Shown here: one piece after another, positions 24,240-32,430 of the stretch
Layout: every line of letters starts with the position of its first letter
Position numbering within the stretch: position 1 is the stretch's first letter
Source: Bacillota bacterium
Lineage (GTDB): Bacteria > Bacillota > DTU065
Assembly (NCBI GenBank): GCA_028708605.1
Contig: JAQVYS010000008.1
Location: 1 to 49,952, forward strand
Length of the DNA: 49,952 nt
Direction of reading: 5' to 3'
The notes under the pieces: generated by a model
Database searches by the model: none
What the model was told of the DNA's origin: nothing
Seen by the model: the letters and a program-made list of their open reading frames with translations, nothing else
Made by a program: the position numbers and the translations under genes

Positions 24240-26342
24240 ATGGGACTAGATTTTGAAGCAACTCCAGAAGAGATAAAAATATTTCTAGAAGAGGCTAAAG
24301 AACAGATCCAAACTTTGGAAGATGGAATAATGTCTTTAGAAAAGGAACATGGAGAAATTGACCCTGAGTCTTTACAGTCAATCTTCCGAGCTGCTCATAC
24401 TCTAAAGGGTTCTTCAGCTGCACTTGGTCATGTAAATATGGCTAAGCTTACCCATGAAATGGAAACTATTCTTGACCATCTGCGCAAAAAAAGCATTGAT
24501 GTCACCCCGGAACTTGTAGAATTACTTCTAGACGGAATTGATGGATTAAGGATTTTTAATGATGAGATCTACCAAGGCAAAGAGAGTGGCATCGATGTAA
24601 ACGATCTAGTGTTAGACTTACAAAACTTTGTAGCTACAGCTCTAGACATAACTCCAGATACACCAAAAAAAGCGCCATTCCACCCAGATCAAACTGATCT
24701 TAAAGGTCCTCTTTTTGACGCGAGTTTAGAAACTGCAGCATTAGAAATAGCAACTTCGCTTAACCAAAATGTCTTTGAGATCGAAGTGCGTTTAAATACT
24801 GAAAATACCCTGCCTCCTGTCCGTGCATATCAGGTAATGATGTTTTTAGAGGATATAGGTCAGCTAATAGCTAGCGAGCCAACGCTTCAGGACTTAGAAA
24901 AAGATAGAATAGAAGATACGCTAAAAGTCCTGCTTGTAACTAAAACAGACAAAAAGGCTGTAGAAGATGGTATCGCAAGCATTCCAGACTGTAAAAAAGT
25001 AACGCTAACAGCAATAAAAAAAGCAAACAAAACAGAGAAAAAAGAAAAAATCATTTCCGCAAAACCTAGCACTGACTTAGCACGCAAAGGTGTTAAGGCA
25101 GAAAAAAGGACAAGAAGCAGTGAGACAGTCATTTCGCCTACAATCAGAGTCGATGTTGATGTCTTAGATGACCTAATGAATCTTGTAGGGGAACTAGTAA
25201 TAGACCGGACTAGGATTAATTCGGATATTCAGAAGCTGCATGAGAGAAAAGAGGCAGAAGAAGCGTTAGAAAAACTCGGCCAAACAGGAAATCATATAGG
25301 TAGGGTCACTGAAAAGCTGCAGGAGTTAATCATGAAAGCTAGACTTCTTCCTTTAGAGACCCTGTTTCGTAAATTTCCTCGCATGGTACGCGATTTAGCA
25401 CTTAAAGCTGAAAAAGAAGTCCAACTAGTAATGGTTGGTGAAGATACTGAGATTGATCGTTCTGTTATCGAACAGATCAGCGACCCATTGATACACTTAC
25501 TAAGAAATGCTATCGATCATGGCATTGAAAAACCTGAAGAAAGAGCGCGACTTAACAAAAACTCTACAGGTACTGTTTGTCTATCAGCAGAACCTGAGGA
25601 AAATTATATTGTAATTCGGATCAAAGATGACGGAAAAGGTATAGATCCAGCTAAAATTGCAGCTTCAGCAGTTAAAAAAGGCTTAATCACCCCACAGAAG
25701 GTTCAGAGTCTCTCAGTTAAAGAAGCCACTGAGCTTGTTTTTATGCCAGGATTTTCTACTGCAGAGGAAGTTACCCAGGTTTCTGGTCGTGGTGTTGGTA
25801 TGGATATAGTTAAAAAGAATCTTGAGAACCTGAACGGGAGTATTCAAGTTTTTACTGAGGTTGGAAAGGGAACTGAATTTCGCATCGAACTACCACTTAC
25901 TCTAGCGATCATGCGTACACTCTTGTTTCAGAGCACAGATAATCTATACGCTATTCCTCTATCTGCAGTTGCAGAGACCAACCGGATATCTAAAGCGGAA
26001 ATTAAGTATGTAGATAACCGTAAAGCTATAAACTTAAGAGGGAAAGTTTTGCCACTTATTCATATTGAAGAGCTTTTTAATCTTCCTGTACCACAGATAA
26101 GTGGCGATTTCTACTTCGTTATTGTAGTAAAAAATGCTAAAGGGCAGGTAGGCATTATTGTTGAAAAACTACTTGGAGAAGAAGAGGTTGTTGTTAAAAC
26201 CCTTTCGAAACTACTTGGCGAGACTCGAGGCATCTCAGGAGCAGCTATACTCGGTCAAGGTGAAGTAGCTTTTATTCTTGATGTCCCTTCTTTGCTAGCC
26301 TATGTGACAGATAGTAGGCTAGCGGGGGCTTGTTGTAATTGA
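24240..26342 (+). CDS. cheA: Chemotaxis histidine kinase CheA
   Basis: 700 residues. It takes up receptor signals and phosphorylates CheY and CheB. Domains in order: HPt (1-110) with phospho-acceptor H53 in RAAHTLKGSSA, a CheY-binding P2 region (about 165-265), a charged linker, the dimerisation helix pair (about 300-370), the ATPase (N box HLLRNAIDHGIE, DDGKGID, GRGVGMD) and a CheW-like domain (about 565-695). ATG at 24240 is chosen because AAAAGGGGCTG precedes it, although spacing is long (11). Upstream in-frame starts overlap cheW. All catalytic boxes are intact. After the stop, 149 bases without a clear gene precede cheD. Confidence 0.96.
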   Translation: MGLDFEATPEEIKIFLEEAKEQIQTLEDGIMSLEKEHGEIDPESLQSIFRAAHTLKGSSAALGHVNMAKLTHEMETILDHLRKKSIDVTPELVELLLDGIDGLRIFNDEIYQGKESGIDVNDLVLDLQNFVATALDITPDTPKKAPFHPDQTDLKGPLFDASLETAALEIATSLNQNVFEIEVRLNTENTLPPVRAYQVMMFLEDIGQLIASEPTLQDLEKDRIEDTLKVLLVTKTDKKAVEDGIASIPDCKKVTLTAIKKANKTEKKEKIISAKPSTDLARKGVKAEKRTRSSETVISPTIRVDVDVLDDLMNLVGELVIDRTRINSDIQKLHERKEAEEALEKLGQTGNHIGRVTEKLQELIMKARLLPLETLFRKFPRMVRDLALKAEKEVQLVMVGEDTEIDRSVIEQISDPLIHLLRNAIDHGIEKPEERARLNKNSTGTVCLSAEPEENYIVIRIKDDGKGIDPAKIAASAVKKGLITPQKVQSLSVKEATELVFMPGFSTAEEVTQVSGRGVGMDIVKKNLENLNGSIQVFTEVGKGTEFRIELPLTLAIMRTLLFQSTDNLYAIPLSAVAETNRISKAEIKYVDNRKAINLRGKVLPLIHIEELFNLPVPQISGDFYFVIVVKNAKGQVGIIVEKLLGEEEVVVKTLSKLLGETRGISGAAILGQGEVAFILDVPSLLAYVTDSRLAGACCN

Positions 26343-26403
26343 ATAGGTGATACAGCGACAAAGGGCTAAAGCTTAAAACAAATGCTGGGCTTTTAGTAGT
26401 AGA

Positions 26404-26409
26404 TATAAT
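26404..26409 (+). promoter_or_regulatory. Possible -10 box in the cheA-cheD gap
   Basis: TATAAT stands in the 149-base gap, without a recognisable -35 box at the right distance. The gap holds only a 17-codon open frame (26414-26464) without support. A secondary promoter for cheD onward is possible but weakly supported. Confidence 0.25.
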
Positions 26410-26491
26410 TTTCATGATCAAAAAACGAGGTGTCTTGTTTTTTGCCAAAATTAAGCACATTTAAGCATTAAACATTAAAGGTATACATTAT

Positions 26492-27022
26492 ATGAAAAAA
26501 ACTGAGCAAATTGTAAATTTAGGAGAAATTAAGCTTGCCAAAAAAGGTGTGCTTACCTGCTACGGGTTAGGGTCTTGTGTAGCTGTAGCGCTTTATGATC
26601 CTAACACTGGAATTGGTGGGCTTTGCCACATTGTTTTACCAAGAGATGCTAAATTTAGCATTATCAAAGAAAACAAAGAGGTCTATCTTGCCTCGATAGA
26701 GATGTTAGGAAGCCCCGCAAAGTTTGCTGACTCTGGTTTAATTATTCTATTAAATAAACTGGAAAGAAGCGGAGCTAAACCTGATGCCATGCAAGCTAAA
26801 ATCACTGGAGGGGCTAGATTACTTCCACAACTTTCACGAAACTCAACCAATCTAGATGTTGGCAAAGAAAACGTTGAAGCTGTCGAAAAGCAACTTGAAG
26901 AGTTAAAAATTCCCATAGTAGCTAGAGATGTCGGTGGTAATACCGGCAGAACAATAAGGTTTCATCTTGTAGACGGTACTGTTGAAATACGGAGACTTGG
27001 ATTAGGAAAAATTGTAATATGA
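26492..27022 (+). CDS. cheD: Chemoreceptor glutamine deamidase CheD
   Basis: Deamidates receptor glutamines and, in Bacillus-type systems, binds CheC. 176 residues. The catalytic Cys is C29 in GLGSCVAV, H46 in CHIVLP is the partner His, and KITGGARLL provides the conserved Thr. The final third with VGGNTGRTIRFHLVDGTVEIR is the family's usual end. The ribosome binding site AAAGGT is weak, about 10 bases before the ATG. cheC, the usual partner of cheD, is not found in this cluster. The CheC-related CheX lies four genes downstream. Confidence 0.92.
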   Translation: MKKTEQIVNLGEIKLAKKGVLTCYGLGSCVAVALYDPNTGIGGLCHIVLPRDAKFSIIKENKEVYLASIEMLGSPAKFADSGLIILLNKLERSGAKPDAMQAKITGGARLLPQLSRNSTNLDVGKENVEAVEKQLEELKIPIVARDVGGNTGRTIRFHLVDGTVEIRRLGLGKIVI

Positions 27023-27043
27023 ACAAGACTTGGAGGAATTTAA

Positions 27044-27400
27044 GTGACAAAAGTCTTAGTCGTTGATGATGCAAGCTTTATGAGAATGAGAATGAATAAG
27101 TTGTTGACAGAAAATGGTTACGAAGTCGACGAGGCGGAAAATGGTTTGGATGCATTAGATAAATACCAAAAAGACAGCTATGATCTTGTGATTATGGATA
27201 TTACAATGCCTGCAATGGATGGAATTGAAGCAGTAAAACACATTAAAGACTTAGATCCAGAAGCAAAGATCATTATGTGTAGCGCGATCGGCCAGCAGCA
27301 GATGGTAATCGAAGCTCTAAAAGCAGGTGCCAAAGATTTTGTTGTGAAACCTTTTCAGCCAGATCGGATTATGGAATCAATAAAACGTGTCCTAAGTTAG
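27044..27400 (+). CDS. cheY: Chemotaxis response regulator CheY
   Basis: 118 residues, a single receiver domain and no output domain. The acidic pair DD near residue 8, phospho-acceptor D52 in VIMDITMP, S in IMCSAIG and K in FVVKPF are all present. Phospho-CheY binds the flagellar switch to change motor rotation. It starts at GTG with TGGAGGAAT 6 bases upstream, 21 bases after cheD. The sequence is close to the Bacillus/Thermotoga CheY type. Confidence 0.93.
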   Translation: MTKVLVVDDASFMRMRMNKLLTENGYEVDEAENGLDALDKYQKDSYDLVIMDITMPAMDGIEAVKHIKDLDPEAKIIMCSAIGQQQMVIEALKAGAKDFVVKPFQPDRIMESIKRVLS

Positions 27401-27413
27401 AAGGTGATTTTAG

Positions 27414-28526
27414 ATGTCACTTACTAAAGACAGTAGGCCGATCAAAGTCTTGGTAGTCGATGACTCTGCTTTTATGCGAGTTGTAATCAAAAACCTTTTA
27501 AATAAAGACCCAGATTTAGAGGTTATAGGAGTAGCAATAGATGGTCTAGATGCGCTAGAAAAGGTAAAAGAGCTTCAGCCGGATGTTATAACTCTAGATG
27601 TTGAGATGCCAGAGATGGATGGTCTAGAGTTTTTGAAAGAACAGATGGCATTAAGACCAGTTAAGATAGTTATGGTAAGTAGTCTTACTAGAGAAGGGGC
27701 CTCCATTACCTTAGAGGCGCTATCTCATGGAGCCATTGACTTTGTTGCAAAACCTTCTGGCTCTTTGTCACTAGATATGCAGAAAGTCGCCTCAGAGTTA
27801 TGTAAGAAGGTTAAAGCCGCACACAAAGCGAGAATTCACTTTGCTCCTGAAAGAGTAAACGAGATTGTGGAAGAAAATAGAGCATCTTCAGCGTATTTAG
27901 CACGTGATAGGCACTTATTTACTATAAAAGAAGATCAGCCTTGTAAAGGCCACCCTACAAAAGTAGCTGAAAAACTGGTGATTATTGGCACTTCTACAGG
28001 TGGTCCTAGTGCTTTAATGGAGGTTATCCCAAAACTACCTAAGGATTTAGGAGCTGGGGTTGTAGTTGTTCAACATATGCCTAAGGGCTTTACAAATTCC
28101 CTTGCTGATAGATTAAATAGAGCATCTTTGTTATTTGTCAAAGAAGCAGAGGCAGGAGATAAAGTACTTGAGAATCAGGTTTTAGTCGCTCCTGGTGGTT
28201 TTCATATGATCATGAAGAACGACAAAACAGTTACAACCAATACTGACTCACCAGTACACGGAGTGCGTCCAGCGATTGATGTTTTTGTTGAAAGCGCAGT
28301 CAAGGTATATGGAGAAAACATCGTAGGTGTAATACTTACTGGTATGGGCTTCGATGGTGCAAGAGGTATGAACATAATTAAGAAAAACGGCGGACGCACC
28401 ATAGCGCAAGATGAAGAAACCAGTGTTATTTACGGAATGCCTAGAGCCGTTATAGATATGGGACTAGCTGATAAAATAGCGCCACTTAACTTAGTAAGCA
28501 CATTTATTGAGGAGTTGTTACAGTGA
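27414..28526 (+). CDS. cheB: Chemotaxis protein-glutamate methylesterase CheB
   Basis: 370 residues. N-terminal receiver (10-130) with D62 in TLDVEMPEMDG, a linker, then the methylesterase domain with the catalytic triad S194 (IGTSTGGP), H221 (VVQHMPKGFT) and D314 (GMGFDGA). It removes methyl groups from receptors when phosphorylated by CheA, resetting the signal. It starts 13 bases after cheY with AAGGTG upstream, and its stop overlaps the cheR start (GTGA). All key residues are intact. Confidence 0.95.
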   Translation: MSLTKDSRPIKVLVVDDSAFMRVVIKNLLNKDPDLEVIGVAIDGLDALEKVKELQPDVITLDVEMPEMDGLEFLKEQMALRPVKIVMVSSLTREGASITLEALSHGAIDFVAKPSGSLSLDMQKVASELCKKVKAAHKARIHFAPERVNEIVEENRASSAYLARDRHLFTIKEDQPCKGHPTKVAEKLVIIGTSTGGPSALMEVIPKLPKDLGAGVVVVQHMPKGFTNSLADRLNRASLLFVKEAEAGDKVLENQVLVAPGGFHMIMKNDKTVTTNTDSPVHGVRPAIDVFVESAVKVYGENIVGVILTGMGFDGARGMNIIKKNGGRTIAQDEETSVIYGMPRAVIDMGLADKIAPLNLVSTFIEELLQ

Positions 28527-29308
28527 ATCGAAATAACTACGATCTATTCTGCTATAAGGTTCATCAGCTAACTGGTTTAAACCTTGCCCTTTATAAGGAT
28601 CGTCAGATGAAACGCAGATTAAATGCATTTATGTATACATTAGAGGTTAATAACTATCTAGAGCTTGGCCGAAAGCTAGAACAGGATAAGGCGGCACTAG
28701 ACAAGTTCTGTAAGTTTGTTACCATTAATGTAACAGAGTTTTTTCGTGGTTCTGAGCAGTTTAAGACTTTGCAGGAGAAGATCCTACCTCAGCTAATTAG
28801 GCCAGGTGTGACTTTTAAAGCCTGGAGCGCAGGCTGTTCAGATGGAAGCGAGCCGTATTCATTGGTAATGATTCTTGAGGAGATGGGTCTTACCAATTAT
28901 CAAATACATGCAACGGACCTAAATAGCGATATGCTAGCAAAAGCCAAAGTAGGAGTGTACGCAAAATCAGCTCTGGAGAAGGTGCCAGATGCTTTAGTTG
29001 CGAAATACTTTGTAAAAGCAAGTGACAAAGCCTATCAATTTGATTCGACAAAAGCCAGAAACGTTAAGTTTTACCAACAGGATCTCTTGAAGGATCCTTA
29101 CAAAAAATGTTTTGATTTGATTATTTGCCGAAACGTCGTGATCTACTTTACTGAAGAAGCTAAAGATCTGGTTTTTATGAAGATGGCCAAGTCTCTTCGA
29201 AAAGGCGGCATTCTTTTTGTGGGAGGAACAGAAAGCATATTGGCGGCAGAGGCTCTCGGTCTAAAAACCGAATTACCATTTTTTTACAGAAAAGACACGA
29301 TTAACTAA
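28523..29308 (+). CDS. cheR: Chemotaxis protein methyltransferase CheR
   Basis: 261 residues from a GTG overlapping the cheB stop. The N-terminal helical domain (1-75) contains KDRQMKRRLNAFM, used for receptor binding. The SAM-dependent methyltransferase domain shows VTINVTEFFRG, then FKAWSAGCSDGSEPYSL (SAM loop), IHATDLNSDMLAKA and FDLIICRNVVIYF. It methylates receptor glutamates, opposing CheB. Coupled translation with cheB keeps the opposing enzymes in balance. Confidence 0.95.
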   Translation: MNRNNYDLFCYKVHQLTGLNLALYKDRQMKRRLNAFMYTLEVNNYLELGRKLEQDKAALDKFCKFVTINVTEFFRGSEQFKTLQEKILPQLIRPGVTFKAWSAGCSDGSEPYSLVMILEEMGLTNYQIHATDLNSDMLAKAKVGVYAKSALEKVPDALVAKYFVKASDKAYQFDSTKARNVKFYQQDLLKDPYKKCFDLIICRNVVIYFTEEAKDLVFMKMAKSLRKGGILFVGGTESILAAEALGLKTELPFFYRKDTIN

Positions 29309-29352
29309 TATTCGTTTCGAGGTTCATATTCTTTGAAGGAGAGAAGACTATT

Positions 29353-29820
29353 ATGAAAACGGAATTTGTTACCCCGTTTATGGTGGCAGCAACAGAGGTT
29401 TTAAAAGCTGAAGTTCAAGCACAGATTTCAAGAGGTAAACTTAACGTTCGGAAGGTTGCTGCAACGGCTCAAGAAGTAACTATTATGGTGGGAGTAACAG
29501 GAGATGTAATGGGAGCAGTTTTTTACGGAATGCCAAACAAAACAGCCTGTCAGATTGCATCTGCTATGTTAGGACAAAGGCTTCCAATTTTCGATAAAAT
29601 GGTAGAATCAGGCATTGCCGAGCTAGGCAATGTGATAACAGGGAGAGCTTCTATGGGGCTTGAACAGGCTGGGTACAGGTGTCGCCTCACGCCACCTACA
29701 ATTATCTCAGGACAAGGGGTTATTATATCTACTCTAGAGATCAATCAACTGGTTATACCAATTAAGACTCAATACGGAGATTTTGAAATAGGTGTAGCGC
29801 TTCGCGCAGCAACTAGCTAA
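29353..29820 (+). CDS. cheX: Chemotaxis phosphatase CheX
   Basis: 155 residues of the CheC/CheX/FliY group. The signature ExxN of the phosphatase site is seen at E90-N93 within SGIAELGNVITGRASMG. Only one such site is present, as in CheX (CheC has two). The protein would remove phosphate from CheY to end the signal. GAAGGAGAG lies before the ATG. Position at the end of the che cluster, without CheC, CheZ or FliY in view, suggests that it is the main local CheY-P phosphatase. Confidence 0.85.
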   Translation: MKTEFVTPFMVAATEVLKAEVQAQISRGKLNVRKVAATAQEVTIMVGVTGDVMGAVFYGMPNKTACQIASAMLGQRLPIFDKMVESGIAELGNVITGRASMGLEQAGYRCRLTPPTIISGQGVIISTLEINQLVIPIKTQYGDFEIGVALRAATS

Positions 29821-29835
29821 AGGTGGTAGAGAGTA

Positions 29836-30588
29836 ATGCTTACAAAAAAACAAATTGTAGATGATCTTGATCAACTAGGAATTAAAGAAGGAGATAAGGT
29901 TTTAATACACACTTCATTGAGTAAAGTGGGAAGGCTTGAGGATGGTCCGGAGGGTTTTGTTGAGGCTATCCTTTTGGCGTTAGGGCAAGAAGGATTAGCA
30001 GTTTTTCCCACATTTACAGGAACTGCAGAGGATTCCGTTAAAAACCCGCCTCAGTTTAACGTTCTTGAGTCTCTTTGTTGGACAGGGAAGGTTCCAGAAG
30101 TAGCTAGAAAGAGAGCAGATGCGCTCCGAAGCCTCCATCCAACACATTCTGTAGCAGCAATTGGCTTAGGAAAAAAAGAACTTACATTAGATCATGAAAA
30201 AGTAGATACTCCTTGCGCAAAAGGAAGTCCCTTTGTAAAATTAGCTGAAGCTTCAGGGAAAATTTTACTAGTAGGAGTAGACCACAATTCTAATACCACA
30301 TTTCATACAGCAGAAGAACTAGCTGAGTGCCCATATCATATGCTTGCAGAACCTGCGTTAGCAACTGTTATAGACTATAGTGGGAAGAAACGGCAAGTTT
30401 TAACAGCTCTACATAAGTGGGGAACTGAGCGCAATTTTAATCTACTTGAAGAGGAATTTATCAAAAAAGGTATTCAGAGATCTGGCAGAGTCGGCAATGC
30501 CGAATGTAGGCTGATCGAGTCTATGCCTATGATTGAAATAATCGTAGGTTTCTTAAAGAAAGATCCTAATTATCTAGTTGTCAGGTGA
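29836..30588 (+). CDS. Aminoglycoside 3-N-acetyltransferase-like protein
   Basis: 250 residues of the AAC(3) family fold, unrelated to GNAT. The family motifs are SLHPTHSVAAIG (H101, H104), a CAKGSPF segment and LLVGVDHNSNTTFHTAEE (H157, E160), the acetyl-CoA and catalytic site region. The length is slightly below the family's usual 260-275. Related proteins include resistance enzymes and housekeeping members such as YokD or FrbF with other substrates, so drug resistance should not be assumed. It lies 15 bases after cheX and 23 bases before a polysaccharide deacetylase, which is compatible with acetylation of a wall sugar, but that is inference. Confidence 0.8.
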   Translation: MLTKKQIVDDLDQLGIKEGDKVLIHTSLSKVGRLEDGPEGFVEAILLALGQEGLAVFPTFTGTAEDSVKNPPQFNVLESLCWTGKVPEVARKRADALRSLHPTHSVAAIGLGKKELTLDHEKVDTPCAKGSPFVKLAEASGKILLVGVDHNSNTTFHTAEELAECPYHMLAEPALATVIDYSGKKRQVLTALHKWGTERNFNLLEEEFIKKGIQRSGRVGNAECRLIESMPMIEIIVGFLKKDPNYLVVR

Positions 30589-30611
30589 ATCCTTAAAAGG
30601 GGACAAAGGAA

Positions 30612-31298
30612 ATGAGGTATTTTAAGTTTTTACTTGTATTCGTACTTGTTGTTTTAATTGGATTTAGGATTCTTGCGATTGATGACAAAAAAATAGCACA
30701 AAACCCGATTAAAGAGAGCAGCAGAGCAACTAAAAAAATAGCTTTAACATTTGACGATGGCCCCAATCGTGCTTGTACACCAGCACTTTTAAGGATTTTA
30801 GAGGACGAGAATGTTAAGGCTACCTTTTTTGTTGTAGGTTGGAGAGTATATGAATTCAAAGACGTCATTGCTACTATGAGTAAAAACGGTCATGAAATTG
30901 GTAATCATAGCTATGACCACCCTTACCTTACTCATTTAAGTGAAGCTGAAATAGCAGACCAACTAAGAAAAACCAATGCAGCTATTTTAAAATACTCAGG
31001 TAAAAAAGTTAATTTTTTAAGACCCCCATACGGTAGCTATAACGATTTAGTCTCTAAAACAGCATCAGACCTTGGTTTGCGTATGGTTTTATGGAGTATT
31101 AATCCAGAGGACTGGAAGAGCCCAGGCACGGATGTTATCCAAAAAAGGATTTTAGAGGAAGCAAAAGACGGTAGCATAGTGCTGCTCCATGATAAGTTGC
31201 AGACTGTGCAGATGCTGCCTAACCTGATTCAAAGTTTGAAAGACAGAGGCTTTGAGTTTGTAACGCTTCAAGAGCTCCACACAGGCTCACTTCTTTGA
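30612..31298 (+). CDS. Polysaccharide deacetylase (NodB/CE4), membrane-anchored
   Basis: 228 residues with an N-terminal anchor or signal (4-22) and one NodB homology domain. Motifs are TFDDGP (D48 and D49; catalytic base and metal ligand), HSYDHP (H99, H103 metal ligands), RPPYGSYN, SINPEDWKSPG and IVLLHD. Family members remove acetyl groups from peptidoglycan, chitin-like or exopolysaccharide sugars outside the membrane. All residues of the metal site are intact. A terminator follows the gene, making it the last of the che-AAC(3)-CE4 run. Confidence 0.9.
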   Translation: MRYFKFLLVFVLVVLIGFRILAIDDKKIAQNPIKESSRATKKIALTFDDGPNRACTPALLRILEDENVKATFFVVGWRVYEFKDVIATMSKNGHEIGNHSYDHPYLTHLSEAEIADQLRKTNAAILKYSGKKVNFLRPPYGSYNDLVSKTASDLGLRMVLWSINPEDWKSPGTDVIQKRILEEAKDGSIVLLHDKLQTVQMLPNLIQSLKDRGFEFVTLQELHTGSLL

Positions 31299-31333
31299 GA
31301 ACTGCCTGCAAAAATCTAATCAGAAACCCATTT

Positions 31334-31360
31334 TGCCGACAAAAGTGTCGGCATTTATTT
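31334..31360 (+). terminator. Terminator after the polysaccharide deacetylase
   Basis: TGCCGAC and GTCGGCA with a 6-base loop followed by TTTATTT. The remaining gap to 31550 (about 190 bases) shows no gene. A ribosome binding site GAGGGGGGAG at 31533-31542 serves the next gene. Confidence 0.8.
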
Positions 31361-31550
31361 TGCGTTTGATTTTTAATAAGTCTAAGAAACCAAGGAAAAA
31401 ATCATATACTTGAATCAATCTTTTAAATCTAATGAGTCTATAGCCATGTTTGCTACTTTACGCATACATTGTTAGAGTAACGGAGAAAATATCAGAAGAA
31501 GCCTTAGAATAAGATTTCATAAAGAAGTCCCGAGGGGGGAGAAACTAAAT

Positions 31551-32357
31551 ATGGTATATGGCGAACAAGAATCGGTTGATGCGTTGCAAACAGCGTTGCT
31601 AAGTCAGCTTGAAGTCACCGATGAAGGTGATTTACACTATTGGTTAGGGGAGGCCTTATTAGAGTATAATGACGATCCAGTAATGATCCGTGAAGGAATT
31701 TACCATTTAGTTTATAGTCTGCGTCTTTTGAGCCAGTCTAGTGAGGATAACACTTACGGAAGGGCAAAATTAAAGAGAAATTGTCTATCGACGGCAATGC
31801 GACTTAGACAGATTAGAAATGGAAGACGAATTAATGTGAGTCACGATTTGGTCATTGATATTTGTGAGATAGCAGTTAAATTGGATTATGAAAACTATCT
31901 TCCTTGGTCTTTACTTTCTCAAGAATTTGCTGAAACAATGCAATACAAAAAAGGTTTGGAAACTGGTTTAAAAGCATTAGAACTTAATCCTAGAGACTCG
32001 TATGCTCATAATGCAGTTGCAAAATGTTATGAGGGAATTGGTGAAGTTGATAAAGCCAGGCATCATTTTATGTTACGTGCGAGGCTTCAAAATACCCCAG
32101 ATGGTTATCGAATAGTCACTGATTATTTAGAACGTATGGGTGAGGTTGATTCAGCCTTAGATATGGCAAGAAGCTGGTTGGATCTAGAACCAAAGAATCC
32201 GATAGCCTATCAAAGAGTAGAACAATTGAGTGACAGATTAGGTTCTCAAGAATATGGTTATTCTGAAATGCTTAAACAACATGATGGTAGTATAAAAAGG
32301 AAAAACGAGTTAGAAGAAGAATTGTTATATCGAGCTGTAGCAACAGGAGAGAATTAG
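31551..32357 (+). CDS. TPR-repeat protein (position of yrrB)
   Basis: 268 residues, almost wholly helical. Residues about 110-230 hold three to four tetratricopeptide repeats (YLPWSLLSQEFAETMQYKKGL, YAHNAVAKCYEGIGEVDKA, YRIVTDYLERMGEVDSAL), a protein-binding scaffold. The first 100 residues are helical but less regular. There is no signal or membrane span. In Bacillus a TPR protein (YrrB) also precedes recD2, so the neighbourhood is conserved, although a functional link to RecD2 is not established. A GC-rich hairpin separates the two genes. Confidence 0.75.
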   Translation: MVYGEQESVDALQTALLSQLEVTDEGDLHYWLGEALLEYNDDPVMIREGIYHLVYSLRLLSQSSEDNTYGRAKLKRNCLSTAMRLRQIRNGRRINVSHDLVIDICEIAVKLDYENYLPWSLLSQEFAETMQYKKGLETGLKALELNPRDSYAHNAVAKCYEGIGEVDKARHHFMLRARLQNTPDGYRIVTDYLERMGEVDSALDMARSWLDLEPKNPIAYQRVEQLSDRLGSQEYGYSEMLKQHDGSIKRKNELEEELLYRAVATGEN

Positions 32358-32377
32358 AGATTAGTAGCTACAAATAG

Positions 32378-32402
32378 AGGCGGCTTAGGCCGCCTTACTT
32401 TA
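32378..32402 (+). terminator. Hairpin between the TPR gene and recD2
   Basis: AGGCGGC and GCCGCCT with a TTAG tetraloop, followed by TACTTT. The stem is strong but the T-run is broken, so it may only reduce read-through into recD2. Confidence 0.55.
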
Positions 32403-32430
32403 TAATTCACTTTCGTTGGGGGTGATAGCT

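Noticed and set aside
26414-26464. 17-codon frame in the cheA-cheD gap as a small protein or cheC remnant
   Set aside because: Too short for any match. It has no similarity to CheC and no proper ribosome binding site.
29836-30588. Annotation as an antibiotic resistance gene
   Set aside because: The fold family is clear, but many members are not resistance enzymes and the context is chromosomal with wall-sugar and chemotaxis genes.
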